64,000 nucleotides of DNA from Raffaelea ambrosiae (taxonomy: Eukaryota; Ascomycota; Sordariomycetes; Ophiostomatales; Ophiostomataceae): positions 620,001-684,000 of the forward strand of contig PCDI01000002.1 of NCBI GenBank assembly GCA_002778195.1, read 5' to 3'. Within the stretch, counting starts at the first letter, position 1. Every line of letters starts with the position of its first letter. The translations under genes were made by a program, and so were the position numbers. A model generated the notes under the pieces. The model saw only the letters and a program-made list of their open reading frames with translations. It was not told the DNA's origin and ran no database searches. This document shows positions 53,029 through 63,426 of this stretch, one piece after another.

Positions 53029-54828
53029 ATGCTGGACAAATTTACCAAGCGGGCTTCGCATGGCGGCGGCGCCAAGCCGGATGACCACGCCAAGCCGGAC
53101 GCTCCCGCCCAGGCTACCCAAGCCGAGGACCACGCCCCGGCAGGCGATGGGACTCGAACGACGCACCAGGAACCGGCGTCGTCGTCGGACGCGGAAAACG
53201 GCGGCCATGAGGTCGCTTTCAGCCCGGACGACGTGGCTGCCGAGGCTACCGACGACCGCGAACAACAACAACAACAACAAGAACAAGAACAACCAGGAGC
53301 AGACAGCTCCGACGACGCCCTGTACTCGGTGATTCCCCGGCGACAGAGGGTGGCCATCATCATGATTGCCGCGGCTGCCGGCGTCTTCTCCCCCATGACG
53401 AGTGCCATCTACCTGCCGGCGCTGACGTCCATCGCCCGCGACATGTCCGTATCGACCTCGCTCATCAACCTGACCATCACCACGTACCAGATCTTCCAGG
53501 GCATCGCCCCGGCCTTTATCGGGTCGCTGTCCGATGTGCGCGGCCGCCGACCGGCCTACCTCGTCGCCTTTTCCATATTTCTGGTCGCCAACCTCGCCCT
53601 GGCCCTGCAGGACAACTACGCCGCGCTCATGGTGCTGCGGTGCCTGCAGAGCGCCGGCAGCAGCGCCACCATTGCGCTGGGCATGGCCGTGGTGGCCGAC
53701 CTGGTGACGCGCGCCGAGCGCGGGCGCTGGCTCGGCTACACGAACCTGGGCGTGTCCCTGGGGCCGGCCCTGGGCCCCGTCATCGGCGGCCTGCTCGACA
53801 ACTTCCTCGGCTGGCGGTCCATCTTTTGGTTTCTGCTGATCGCCGGGGGCGTGATCATGCTGGTGATTGCCGCCCTGCTGCCCGAGACCGCGCGGGCGGT
53901 CGTCGGCAACGGCAGCGTGCCGCCGCAGCGCTGGAACCACTCGCTGCTGCAGCTGTGGCGCATCCGCCAGCACCAGCCCCTCAACGGCGGAACGCCCGGG
54001 CCGAACGGGGCGACCGGGGGACACCCGGCCCGCACGGAGCCCGACTGGTCGACGGTCAGCGTGCCGCGCAAGCGGCCGAACCCGCTGATGGCGCTGCTGA
54101 TCCTGTTTGAGCTCGAGTCGGGCATCATGCTGCTGTTTGGCGCCATCAACTTTGGCGGCTACTTCATGGTCATGACCACGTTCTCCGAGGCCCTGACCGC
54201 GCGCTTCCACTACTCGTCCGCCGTGGTCGGCCTCTGCTACCTGCCCATCGGCTTCGGCGGGCTGATCTCGCGCTGGACCGCCGGGCGGCTGTTCGACCGC
54301 AACTTCCGGCGCCACGCGGGCCGCCTCGGCCTGCCCGTGGACCTGTCGCGGCAGCAGGCCATCGAGGTGTTCCCGATCGAGCGCATCCGCCTCGAGGTGT
54401 GCCTGCCGATGGTGTACGTGTGCTGCGGCTGCGTGCTGGCGTACGGCTGGACCATGGACGCGCAGGCCAGCCTGGCGGGCATCCTGGTGTCGGTCTTCTT
54501 CATGGGCCTCTTCTTCTCGGGCGTGCAGCAGGGGCTCAACACGCTGATCGTGGACCTGCACGCCGACATGCCGGCGACGGCGACGGCGGCCAACAACCTG
54601 CTGCGGTGTCTCATCTCGGCGGGCGCCACCGCCATTGCGCCGTTCCTGATCGAGCGCATCGGCGTCGGCTTCATGAGCGTCTTCATTGCCGGCGTGTGGC
54701 TGTGCTTCACGCCGTGTCTGTGGCTGGTCATGCTCCGCGGCGACAAGTGGCGGGCGGCCGCCAAGGCGAAGGAGGACAAGCGGGACGCCCGGGACGCCGA
54801 GAAGCACCGCCGAGAGCAGGCGGCGTAG
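53029..54828 (+). CDS. MFS exporter, DHA1 family (Qdr/Aqr/Dtr-like)
   Basis: Intronless, 599 residues from ATG 53029; the frame extends upstream only with non-ATG codons. The first 105 residues are a disordered acidic head with a QQQQQQ run. Twelve helices follow: VAIIMIAAAAGVFSPMTSAIYLPAL (helix 1), LINLTITTYQIFQGIAPAFIGSLSDVRGRRPAYL (helix 2 and loop motif A), LRCLQSAGSSATIALGMAVVADL, RGRWLGYTNLGVSLGPALGPVIGGLL (motif C), and FWFLLIAGGVIMLVIAALLPETAR. This organisation fits the fungal exporters that release organic acids, polyamines or drugs at the plasma membrane. The central loop is long and Gly/Pro-rich. Transported compound unknown. Confidence 0.87.
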   Translation: MLDKFTKRASHGGGAKPDDHAKPDAPAQATQAEDHAPAGDGTRTTHQEPASSSDAENGGHEVAFSPDDVAAEATDDREQQQQQQEQEQPGADSSDDALYSVIPRRQRVAIIMIAAAAGVFSPMTSAIYLPALTSIARDMSVSTSLINLTITTYQIFQGIAPAFIGSLSDVRGRRPAYLVAFSIFLVANLALALQDNYAALMVLRCLQSAGSSATIALGMAVVADLVTRAERGRWLGYTNLGVSLGPALGPVIGGLLDNFLGWRSIFWFLLIAGGVIMLVIAALLPETARAVVGNGSVPPQRWNHSLLQLWRIRQHQPLNGGTPGPNGATGGHPARTEPDWSTVSVPRKRPNPLMALLILFELESGIMLLFGAINFGGYFMVMTTFSEALTARFHYSSAVVGLCYLPIGFGGLISRWTAGRLFDRNFRRHAGRLGLPVDLSRQQAIEVFPIERIRLEVCLPMVYVCCGCVLAYGWTMDAQASLAGILVSVFFMGLFFSGVQQGLNTLIVDLHADMPATATAANNLLRCLISAGATAIAPFLIERIGVGFMSVFIAGVWLCFTPCLWLVMLRGDKWRAAAKAKEDKRDARDAEKHRREQAA

Positions 54829-55007
54829 GCAATGTACATAGCGACTGGTGGTCGAGAGACACGCCAGGCATAAATGGCTCGATTCTGTTGCCTTTGTTCT
54901 TTTGTCCTTGCATGTTTGCCCACAACGACATGGTCTTTTTGGTGCGTAGAAGCAGACTGGATGTCTCGATTCCGAGCCGCCTTCGCCCCGGCAGACAGGT
55001 ACGATTC

Positions 55008-57134
55008 TCACTGTCCAGAGTCGCCAGGCAGCAGTCGGACAATGGATCCGTCGCCCTTGGTGTAGACAGGCCCGGACGCCTCGCTGTCCGACCACAGCTC
55101 CAGGCGGCCGCTCCAGTGCACAGTCAGCCACTGGAACCCCGGTCGGGCCTCTCTCTTTTCCCGTTCACTGCTTATCTCCAGATCCACCAGCACAGGAAAC
55201 GCCTGGCTCCCCCGGCTGCTGTGGTTGGGTGTCCAGTACAAAAGGTGCATGGACGTCGAATGGCCCACGTCGATGGGCTGCTCGGCCTGGTCGAGGCGGT
55301 AGAAGCCGAGGCAGCATGGGGGTGTTCCGTCGCCATACTCCAGCAGTATTCCGGCGACCGGCAACGGCCCCGACTGCGGCATCTCTCTCGTTCCTATATA
55401 CGTACAGGTGGCCATGCCATCTCTCCGGTGCGTCTCCCGACAGATGGCAATACGGGAGACATTGCTCAGCTCGGCCGCCGCCGGCCAGGAACAGGGCAGA
55501 TCGCAGGTAAGCGGGGCTTCGGCACGGCTGGAGAGGCTGGCGCTGTCGGGGACAGAGTCGGAGCCTCCGCTGCCGGCCACGCCCAGCATAGCGGTGGTGT
55601 CCTGAGAGACGCCGTAGTATAGTCTGGACGGGCCAGCACCAGCACCGTCGCTGCCGCAAACGGTCCACTGGAACTCGTACGACCACCGCGTGGGGCGGGA
55701 TATGTTGTGGTTGCACACGCGCATGCTCCGATTTTGGTTGGTCAGGAAGAACACCTGCGGCATGCCGTTCCCTTGCCCGCGCGTGCAAGCCGTTTGGATG
55801 TGTTCGCCGGGCCCCATGGGATAGTAGATCCAATCCACAGCAGGGAGCTGGTAGAAGCCAAAGTCCTCTTCGCCCCGATGGTGCGTATGCATCGTCTGGA
55901 TGCGGCATCTGTCCACGCCGATGGAATAGCCAATGACGTCGGGTGCATCGATGGGAATCGAATGCATGCGGCTGTAGCGAGGGTCGATCTGTAGCCAGGC
56001 GTCCTTGCTGCACAGCGGGATCAGTTCCATCTTGGCAAGATCCAGCGGCCGCATAGGAGCCGCCCACATCATCTCTTCTGTTGCCGTGGCCCGGCCGCTG
56101 GCTAAGCGCACCGCCCGGATTTTGCGACCGTCTGATTCCGCCGCGATGACGTCTTGCGGGTGCAGCTGCAGCGTCCGCCACCAGCACGTGTTCGGGGCAC
56201 ACGCCTGGTCCACGTCTTCGATGGTGGGCAGGCTCTGATGCCTCTGCTGGCGGGGGTCGGCAAAGACCACCTGGCGCAGGCCAACATGGTCCTCCATGGT
56301 GTAGACAGCGCTTCGTCTGCGGTCTTCGCCGGGTGCCAAGAGCATCTGGTCCCAGACAAAGGAAGACGCGCGCGGGGGGGAGGACGAGTCGGGAGGGGTG
56401 TTTGCCAGGCTCTGCACATACCGCACGCCGTCGATCAGGATGTATGTTGCCCACACCCCCTTGCTGGGATCCACGTCGCAGCTGGCGCGGCCGCGGCTGT
56501 GCCAGAGCGCCCACGCCTGCGTGGCGGCACAGAGCAATGGAAACTCGTCTGTGGCAATCATTTGCCAAATTTCCACGGGCAAATGAGCGTCTGGGAAGAC
56601 TTTCTGGAGGATCGCGGGCATCATGCGTTGTGTTCTGTCGAACCGTGCTCGTTCGGAACTCGACGAGGCATGGTACATGTGTCTCGTGGCCAGACGAAAC
56701 GCCTCGGTGGGCAGCCGGTTCCCCAGAAGGGTGAGGCAGATTTCGTGGTATCCGGGGTGCCAGTGGCCAGTGCTGTGCCTGCTTCCCACAGGATAATACG
56801 TGCTGCGCCTATGCCAGCTCACCCCAATGATATGGGACGCGAGTCTGCGACGAAGCTTGCTTGCTTGGGGACCGGGATCGAAACTGTGAACATATTTCTC
56901 GCCAGCCTTGAACGGCAGGGTCCGGCATCCGTTGATATCTTGGCTTGTTAGCCTCTCCACGCGGGCTTCACAGCGAGACGGCCTCGACGCACCCGCCACT
57001 ACCATTTCATGGCGTTTGAATGTGAACAGGCAGATACCGCACTGTCCGGGGACGGAGCAATTCTCGCGGCGGCCACACGGAGCCTTGTTGCCGATATACT
57101 CCAACATGGGACTTGGTGTCGTATCTGTTTCCAT
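55008..57134 (-). CDS. CxxC...HxxC / F-box-like repeated-family protein, copy 2 (intact)
   Basis: Start at ATG 57134. A 54-nt, frame-neutral intron (56992-56939, donor GTGCGT, branch-like GGCTAAC, acceptor CCAAG) is predicted at the site where other copies have one, giving 690 residues; unspliced, 708. CGIC at 32-35 with EMVVA following, and YHEIC later, form the putative metal module. LPVEIWQMIATDEFPLLCA is the F-box-like helix; YILIDGVRYVQSL, DHVGLRQVVF, CWWRTLQL, MHTHHRGEE and WIYYPMGPGEHI follow. The C-terminal module has SNVSRIAICRE, GILLEYGDG, LGFYRLDQAEQPIDVGHS and a divergent WSGRLELWSD. It is the most divergent intact copy and has extra sequence (SDSVPDSASLSSR) before the last module. 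Head-to-head with a decayed copy on the plus strand. Confidence 0.75.
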   Translation of the reverse strand: METDTTPSPMLEYIGNKAPCGRRENCSVPGQCGICLFTFKRHEMVVAGASRPSRCEARVERLTSQDINGCRTLPFKAGEKYVHSFDPGPQASKLRRRLASHIIGVSWHRRSTYYPVGSRHSTGHWHPGYHEICLTLLGNRLPTEAFRLATRHMYHASSSSERARFDRTQRMMPAILQKVFPDAHLPVEIWQMIATDEFPLLCAATQAWALWHSRGRASCDVDPSKGVWATYILIDGVRYVQSLANTPPDSSSPPRASSFVWDQMLLAPGEDRRRSAVYTMEDHVGLRQVVFADPRQQRHQSLPTIEDVDQACAPNTCWWRTLQLHPQDVIAAESDGRKIRAVRLASGRATATEEMMWAAPMRPLDLAKMELIPLCSKDAWLQIDPRYSRMHSIPIDAPDVIGYSIGVDRCRIQTMHTHHRGEEDFGFYQLPAVDWIYYPMGPGEHIQTACTRGQGNGMPQVFFLTNQNRSMRVCNHNISRPTRWSYEFQWTVCGSDGAGAGPSRLYYGVSQDTTAMLGVAGSGGSDSVPDSASLSSRAEAPLTCDLPCSWPAAAELSNVSRIAICRETHRRDGMATCTYIGTREMPQSGPLPVAGILLEYGDGTPPCCLGFYRLDQAEQPIDVGHSTSMHLLYWTPNHSSRGSQAFPVLVDLEISSEREKREARPGFQWLTVHWSGRLELWSDSEASGPVYTKGDGSIVRLLPGDSGQ

Positions 57135-57436
57135 CGTGTTGGGTTGGATGCGACAAGGTGTCCAAAGGGCGGTCCAGCAGCAGAGTCCTGCGAACGAGAG
57201 GGCGGGGAAGAATGGACTTATCAGACCGCCACAGGGCATTTGTGGCCAATGAAAAGACGGTGCGCCACGACAGGCCTGTTGCACTGACGCCTGGCTGTCA
57301 GCTTAGCCGTCTTCTCTTTGATTCGGACGAGAGCACAATGGGCATGCAGTTGGTCCGTTCTCGTTCTCGAACGAGGACTATGTCATTCCCGGATGCGCGG
57401 TGGTGAAGGGGCGCCCAACATCACCACGCAGGATGC

Positions 57437-57730
57437 ACTGCTCAGCCGGGAGGTACTCTGCGGCCCATGTATGCCACGAGGACTGTCTGAGGTTTGTGCA
57501 GCCGCAGATTGACCATGCCGCGGAAAGCCGTCCCGACAACCCTGGCGACGAGGATTCGCCAACAGCCGAATTGCGACAATGGCGTCGAACGTATGTTGGT
57601 CGACGCCGGCCCTGGTAGATGACTTGCGGTACATGTACGCTCCGCCGCCATGCGAGGATCGTCGGCGACGGCGCTGGCTAATGTCGTCCCTGGCTGTGAA
57701 CCTTCAAAAGTCCAAGGCCACGATCCTCCC
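57437..57730 (+). pseudogene. Decayed N-terminal part of a repeated-family member
   Basis: One frame holds VCHEDCLRFVQPQIDHA, matching the HxxC half of the family module. A second frame 130 bases on holds RYMYAPPPCEDRRRRRWLMSSLAVNLQK, matching STPPAGEDDRRRKRLMSSLVRW in copy 1. The CxxC half, the F-box-like helix and everything downstream are not found, and the two matches are in different frames, so the copy is dead. It lies about 300 bp from the start of copy 2 in opposite orientation. Confidence 0.6.
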
Positions 57731-58758
57731 TCTGTGCGAGACGCAAGCGGCTCCATATTCACGCGTTGAGCTATTACTCCCACTGACGGACGATGGGGTT
57801 TCGAGGGGAGAATGGCGTCGTGGCGATGGGAGCTGGCATTCTGTATACCAAGGGAGAGGTCGCCAGTTCGTGGGGAAGAGAACGTGGCAGCTGCTCATCA
57901 TTGCGCCAGGATTAGGCAGACGTAGAATTGACAGCCAATCACAGGGCTGCACGGTAAGTGGACAGGCACAACTCCTGCCCCTGACTTGACAACTCGTGCT
58001 GTTGTTCAGATCCCCATGCTGCTGGAGAGATAACTGGGTATTGCTCGTTGAGCGAAACAAGCTACGGATATGACTCTGCCGAGCAACGTCCTCGGAGGGA
58101 GGTCGCCAACAGGGTCCTGCCTAAGAATAGCAAACGACAAATCCATCTACACAGCATATCCGTATGCCAACGGCCAATGTTGTGCTGTGCGAGTAAGAAA
58201 AGCAGCCCGGTATGTCCCAGTAGGAGGCCGCGATCGTATCTTTTTTTTTTGTGAAAATACGAGGGATACGATGCCTCAGAGATTAAAGGATTCAGCACCG
58301 TTGCAGGGGTTGCGTGACGGTCGTCTCACATGCTTGGCAGTAGTCTGCAGATGCAAGGGCTTGCTATGTCTTGGCCCATCGACTGGATGAGACTGGTAGT
58401 CCGAACAAGGTTAAATGAAATACTACACCGCGACCCGAGCGCGACTTCTCGACGTTCAGCTCGTCGCTGGCTGTTCTGCGGTAAGGCATTTTTGAAAATG
58501 GCGGCATGGCTGTTCGTATCGTGTCTTGGCCTGCTGCCACGGCAGGCTTGGCGATTCTTGCCGCCCTTCAGCTTCACCCTTTTTTCAGAAAAAAAATTGA
58601 TTTATATTTCTTGTACTTCATACATATATATACATAGTAAATGTCCCTCGATTATGAAATGCTCGTCTCCTGGTGTCTCGCCCCCTTAGTCCCTCACTAT
58701 TCACACACTTATACACGACATAAGCCAGTGAACGATTCAACAACCCGTTCACAACGCC
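57731..58758. other. Intergenic region, no gene seen
   Basis: No frame resembles protein or the neighbouring family. It includes the leader of the four-helix membrane protein. Confidence 0.4.
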
Positions 58759-60103
58759 ATGGGGTTTCAAGCTTCTGTCCAGGCAGCCTTTGGCAAGGGC
58801 AAGGTCCACCCGACACCCAATACAGCGGACGGGCAGGATCCACCAATCGCTGAGCCGTCTACGTCTTCCGGGACCCCTGCCGCCGCGACAGACCAGTCGG
58901 CCGGATTCCAGCCGTTCGATGTCGAAGAAAGCCAGCCGCTTCCACCGCCCTACTCGCAAGTACCGCACTCGTTTCGCAAGCAGCTCGACGCCCACGACCC
59001 AAACTGGCGCGGGCGAACTGCCGTCCGCATGCTCGCCGTCGTGGCCAATATCACGGCCCTTGCATGCATCGGCGTCATACTGACCAGTCCGGTGAACGCG
59101 CTGGGCGGGCACAGCCTGCCGTATTTTGGCGACATCAGGAGCCTGCGGTCTGGCATCTTCCTTGTACGTGCATGGTCTCTTTTGTTGTTGTTCTGGCTGT
59201 TGTTGTCGTTGTTGCCTTTCATACCAACGCTGGTTCTGCCCTCAGTACGTCTTTTCTCTTCTCTGGACGGTGGTCAACCTCCTCGTCCACTTTCTCCGCC
59301 GTCCGCCCCGGCCGATTCGTCCTTCCGGCTGCTCGAACTGCGCAGAGTTTATCGTGCTGTTCGGCATGTTTCTGGCCATGGCCATGGCTGTATTTGCGAT
59401 GAACGAAAGGATGGATTTTGATTTAGAGACCATGTCCGACAGCGGCGTGGGGTACTTGGGGCACTACGTCCAGGCACCCAATGGCACATGGGTCTACGAA
59501 ATCACCTACGTGGCCGACGACTACTACAGCTACGCCTCCCGCTATCCCCGAACCGCGGAAGCGTCTGGAGACGTGGAATCCAACGGGTATGCGTCCGCAT
59601 TTCAGACGCGGGGCGTACCAGCAGAGGCCACCACCGTCGCTGCCGTCGTCGTCAGAACATCGGCGGGGCCAGCGGCGGCCAAGCGGACACCCGAGTCCGA
59701 GACAACACCGACAACGCCCGAGTCGTCGTCCAGCCAAACAGCCGACTCTTCGTCTTCCACGGCAACCGAGACGAGTAGCACGGGCAGTGCCAGCCGTACC
59801 CGGGGCTCCCCAAGCACCACCAGAAAGACGGCGCCTCCCGTCTCGGCCGTCACACGCAAGTGCAGGGAGTATCTTGACTGCGCCGCCCAGGACGCCCTGT
59901 TCAACGAGATGCACAGAGAAGGCCCGACGCGCGACGCATTGTGCCAGACGGTGACGGCGATGACGGCGGTGGTCATGCTGGGGCACCTCCTTTTTACCCT
60001 GTGGGGGATCATGTCTTCGTGCTGCCACTGCTTTGACCGGGCTATTGCTAGAGCGGCCACGGAGGAAGGACTTCTGAACGACGCAAGCAATGCCACACAG
60101 TAA
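58759..60103 (+). CDS. Hypothetical four-helix membrane protein with Ser/Thr-rich loop
   Basis: Two exons, 58759-59163 and 59246-60103 (82-nt intron, donor GTACGT), 420 residues. A disordered, proline-rich head of about 85 residues includes PLPPPYSQV. Four hydrophobic helices follow: VRMLAVVANITALACIGVIL, YVFSLLWTVVNLLVHFL, CAEFIVLFGMFLAMAMAVFAM and, after a 150-residue Ser/Thr/Pro-rich loop with a YYSYASRYP patch, TAVVMLGHLLFTLWGIMSSC. The layout resembles MARVEL-type four-helix proteins, but I see no defining motif. The long loop between helices 3 and 4 contains two cysteines (KCREYLDCAAQ) and would face outside if the head is cytosolic. No function is proposed. Confidence 0.7.
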
Positions 60104-60672
60104 GGGGAAAGAAAGAGTGGGTGGGTATGCCATGGGTGTTTCGTTGATGCGCCCAGAGGCAAGTCGGAAGACTGTCCAACAGGAGGCGTTTTGATTTGGT
60201 GGTTTTCTTTGTACCTTCGTTGGCATATGACGGCAGGGCTACACGGGCTAGGTGGCTTCGCCTACAAGCAAGAGACAGTTCCCAACCTTGTCGTCTTGCT
60301 TTGTCCGCGGGCTCTAGATCACGGCCATCCCTCGTGTGGGCGTGGCATTCTCACGATAAACAGGATGCGAATACACGTATTTTTTTTTCCCTTTCTTCTC
60401 GTTTTTCCCCTCTATTTGCAATGGGAATGTTCATGTCCGGCGATTGGCTGTCAAATTGACCGTGTTCTTGGTCTTCCATGGCAACTAGGCACCCAGACCA
60501 GGTGGCCGCTTTTGACTGCCTGGATTTGGACGCCTGTTTCCTGATCCCGCTGCTTCATATTCTTCGCTGCCCGCGCTGCTCATGCTGTCCTTTTTTCCAA
60601 TTCATTCTACCATGCAACTCACAACTGCCCTCGTCCAGAAGAGAAACGTGCGGTTTTTGTCCATTTCCAACC
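60104..60672. other. Intergenic region, promoter side of family copy 3
   Basis: T-rich tracts near 60380-60420. No gene seen. Upstream in-frame starts exist before 60673 but give a cysteine-rich, unlikely extension. Confidence 0.4.
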
Positions 60673-63014
60673 ATGGTCTCGCTCCCGTTCCTTCGCTCAC
60701 TCCGGGCGCAGCTAGAAAAGCTGCCATTGTTTCCTGCCCATAAACCCCCGGCGAACGTTGTGGTGGAAGATGTGACTATGCCGCCACCCACTGGGCAGCT
60801 CGACATTGAGCCAGACGAATTCCACGGCGGCTCTCCAGGCGATTTTCAAGAGGGGGTCGAAGGAGAACCCGGAAGGAATGAATACGACGATTGGCACAAC
60901 ACGTGGGGGTGGTATGCGCCAGGTGTCGTGATTCCCTACCCCGAGCCACAAGATTCCGTGTTCCGAAGCTACAGCCACTTCCGTCTCCGATGCCGGTGTC
61001 GACTCTGTCGTTTTCCCCTTGCCACCGGAGACAGAATCCGAGCCTGTAAGACCCCAAGCCACCCTGGCCCCCCTTTTTCCTTCCCTCGTGCTGACGGGCA
61101 GTAGTTTATGACGGGCAATCATACCATGTGGTGTGCACGCGCGATGAAACGATGGCCTACGCGGAGTTTGGGGTGCGCATCGCCTTCGTGCACGAATGTG
61201 CCTCTGCCTGGACGGGCGACGGAGGGGACTATGTCTACCACGAACACTGCAAGCGCCTGTTGAATGACGCGCCCAAGATCCGCGGCCTCTCTGACGCCCG
61301 GTACAGCTTCATGCCCACCGTGCAAGAGGACCGGCGGCGCTGGACGCGCGTGCACGCGCAGGTGCAAAAGGCCCTGCCGGGGATCATGCCCCACGTGCAG
61401 CTGCCGGCGGAGGTCTGGGGCCTGGTGGCCGAGCATCTCGTGCCCCTGTATGCCGCCTGCGCGGAGGCCCAGCTGTGGGAACGCCGCGGCGGCCGTTCCT
61501 GTACGGACCAGCTCCAGCTGCGCCTGGGCGTGCGCGCCTACTACACCTACATCGACGGCGTCCGCTATGTGCAGCGGCTGACAACGGAAGACGCCTTTGA
61601 CGAGGAGGAGGACAACAGTGCGCACGACGGGTTTCCGGGTGCCCCCACCATGTTCGAACCCGCCCACAGCGAGACGAGCCGGGCGCGGGCTTCGTCTGTG
61701 CTGCTCTACAGCCAGAAGGCGTCCGACAAGACGCACATCTACGTCCTCGAGAACCACGTCGGCGTCCGCCAGCTCGTGTTTGCCAGCGCGGACCGGCGAC
61801 CGCCCGGCCTGCCGACCTACGCGGACATGGGCGACGGCGACGGCGGCGGCGCGGCCTGGGAGGGCCCGACGCGGGCCTGGTGGCGCACGATCACCTTTCA
61901 GCGGAACACGGCGTCGTTGTCCATCCGCGCAGACGCTGTCAAGGTGCGCGCGGTGGAGATCCGCAGCGACGAGACGGGCCGCGACGGCCCGCCGCTGTGG
62001 CCGGTGCCGATGTCCGCGGGGCAGCTGGCCAGCACGCCGTGGCACATGATCACGGAGGGGCACGGGTACGACCGGGCGGACATGAGCGGCGGCATGCACT
62101 CGTTTGTGTGCAACGACGCGGCCGTGACGGGGTACGCGGCGGTCGTCGCCGGCAAGAGCGTGCGGGGCATCTACGCCCACCGGGCCGGCGGCGACGACGC
62201 GATGGCCCGCGTGTACCGCGACGCGGACGCCGTGTACGGGTTCCGGGGCGCGCGGCGCGCGTCGTGGCTCTACTTCCCGGTGGCGCCCGACGAGCGCATC
62301 GTGCACGTGTACAAGCGCTACCGCGCCAGCACCAACCACCGGGGCGTGCTGTGCCGGACCAGCCGGGGCCGGGCGATGAACTTCTCGCGGGCGCTGCTGC
62401 GGAGCGACCAGCGGCAGCGTTGGAGCGCCGACTGGGAGCTGCTGGAGCACATCGACGCCGCGGCCGGCCCCACGCGCATCTTCTACGGCGTGCGGCCGGG
62501 CGGCGGCGACGGCGGGATCGAGTGTCTCGCCGTGGCCCACACCACGGTGGCCGACTTTGCGCCGGCGCTGCACCCGCCGCGGCGGCTCACGCGCATGGGC
62601 GCCGGGACCCAGTACTTCTGCCAGCAGGCCAGCCTCCGGAACGTGGCCCGGATCACGCTCTGCCGCGAGCAGGGCCGGGCGGCGTACAACGGGGTCGCCG
62701 ACGAGCGCTGCGTGTTTGTGACGGGCCTCCTCTTCGAGTACCTGGACGACCAGCCGCCGGCCTGCATCGGCGAGTACCGGCTGGACCGGGCGGGCGCGCC
62801 CATCGACGCGATGCACTCGGCTGCGCTGCGGTTCGGCTACAGTGCCGAGACGAAGAACCTGCTGCTGCGCGTGGACGTCGGCGCGGACGGCGGCGCCGCG
62901 GTGGAGGACGGCCTGGCGTGGGTCACGATGCCCTGGCGCGGCCTGGTGGAGATGTGGTTTGCCGCGGCGGAGTCGGAAGTGTTTCACATGGATGCGGAGC
63001 AAAGGGGTGGCTGA
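60673..63014 (+). CDS. CxxC...HxxC / F-box-like repeated-family protein, copy 3 (intact)
   Basis: Two exons, 60673-61045 and 61102-63014 (56-nt intron, donor GTAAGA, phase 1), 761 residues. A long acidic head (DIEPDEFHGGSPGDFQEGVEGE) precedes CRLC at 109-112 and TGDRIRA; YHEHC places H and C at 171 and 174. LPAEVWGLVAEHLVPLYAAC at about 225-244 is the F-box-like helix. Then YTYIDGVRYVQRL, NHVGVRQLVFAS, AWWRTITF, GMHSFVCNDAAVTGYAAV, YAHRAGGDD and WLYFPVAPDERIVHVY. The C-terminal module is the best preserved: ARITLCRE, TGLLFEYLDDQPPACIGEY, RLDRAGAPIDAMHSAALRFGY and VTMPWRGLVEMWF. Third-position GC is very high, as in its plus-strand neighbour. No secretion or membrane signal. Confidence 0.8.
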
Positions 63015-63426
63015 AGGAAATGGGGAGCAGGGTTCGAATTGGCCAGGCGTCTTTCATTGGTGGTCTGTTTTTCTTGCCAGCAGGCTTGATTTGTGACGTG
63101 TTGCGCCAAAGTGCAAATGTGAACTGTACCTGTTCATTGGCCCTCGCCCTCCTCGGGCTCCATCAGGACACAGCGGTGGCGGCGGCCAGGCGGCCAGGCG
63201 GCCAGGCGACTGGCAAGGCTGACCATGAGCGGACACGTATTAGACCATGGATAGAAACGCACCCCATCTCTCGCCTTCTCCGCATGGTCTTTTCCTGTTC
63301 CTGAACTGTCTGTCATCGGGCGGCTTTTTGGTCGTCGTTCTCTGCTTGTTTCCTTTGCAAACAATTGTTGCGACTCCCTTTTTTGCTTGCTCCTACGTGG
63401 ATTCGGACACGCGCGGGATCGTCAAC
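63015..63426. other. Short gap between family copies 3 and 4
   Basis: A 412-bp gap with an eight-base unit (GGCGGCCA) repeated at about 63180-63205. No gene seen. Confidence 0.45.

Noticed and set aside
52867..55131. 754-codon minus-strand frame over the DHA1 exporter
   Set aside because: Antisense shadow of a GC-rich gene; the plus strand shows 12 helices and MFS loop motifs.
61119..63002. 627-codon minus-strand frame over family copy 3
   Set aside because: Antisense shadow; the plus-strand frame has conserved family motifs and a supported intron.
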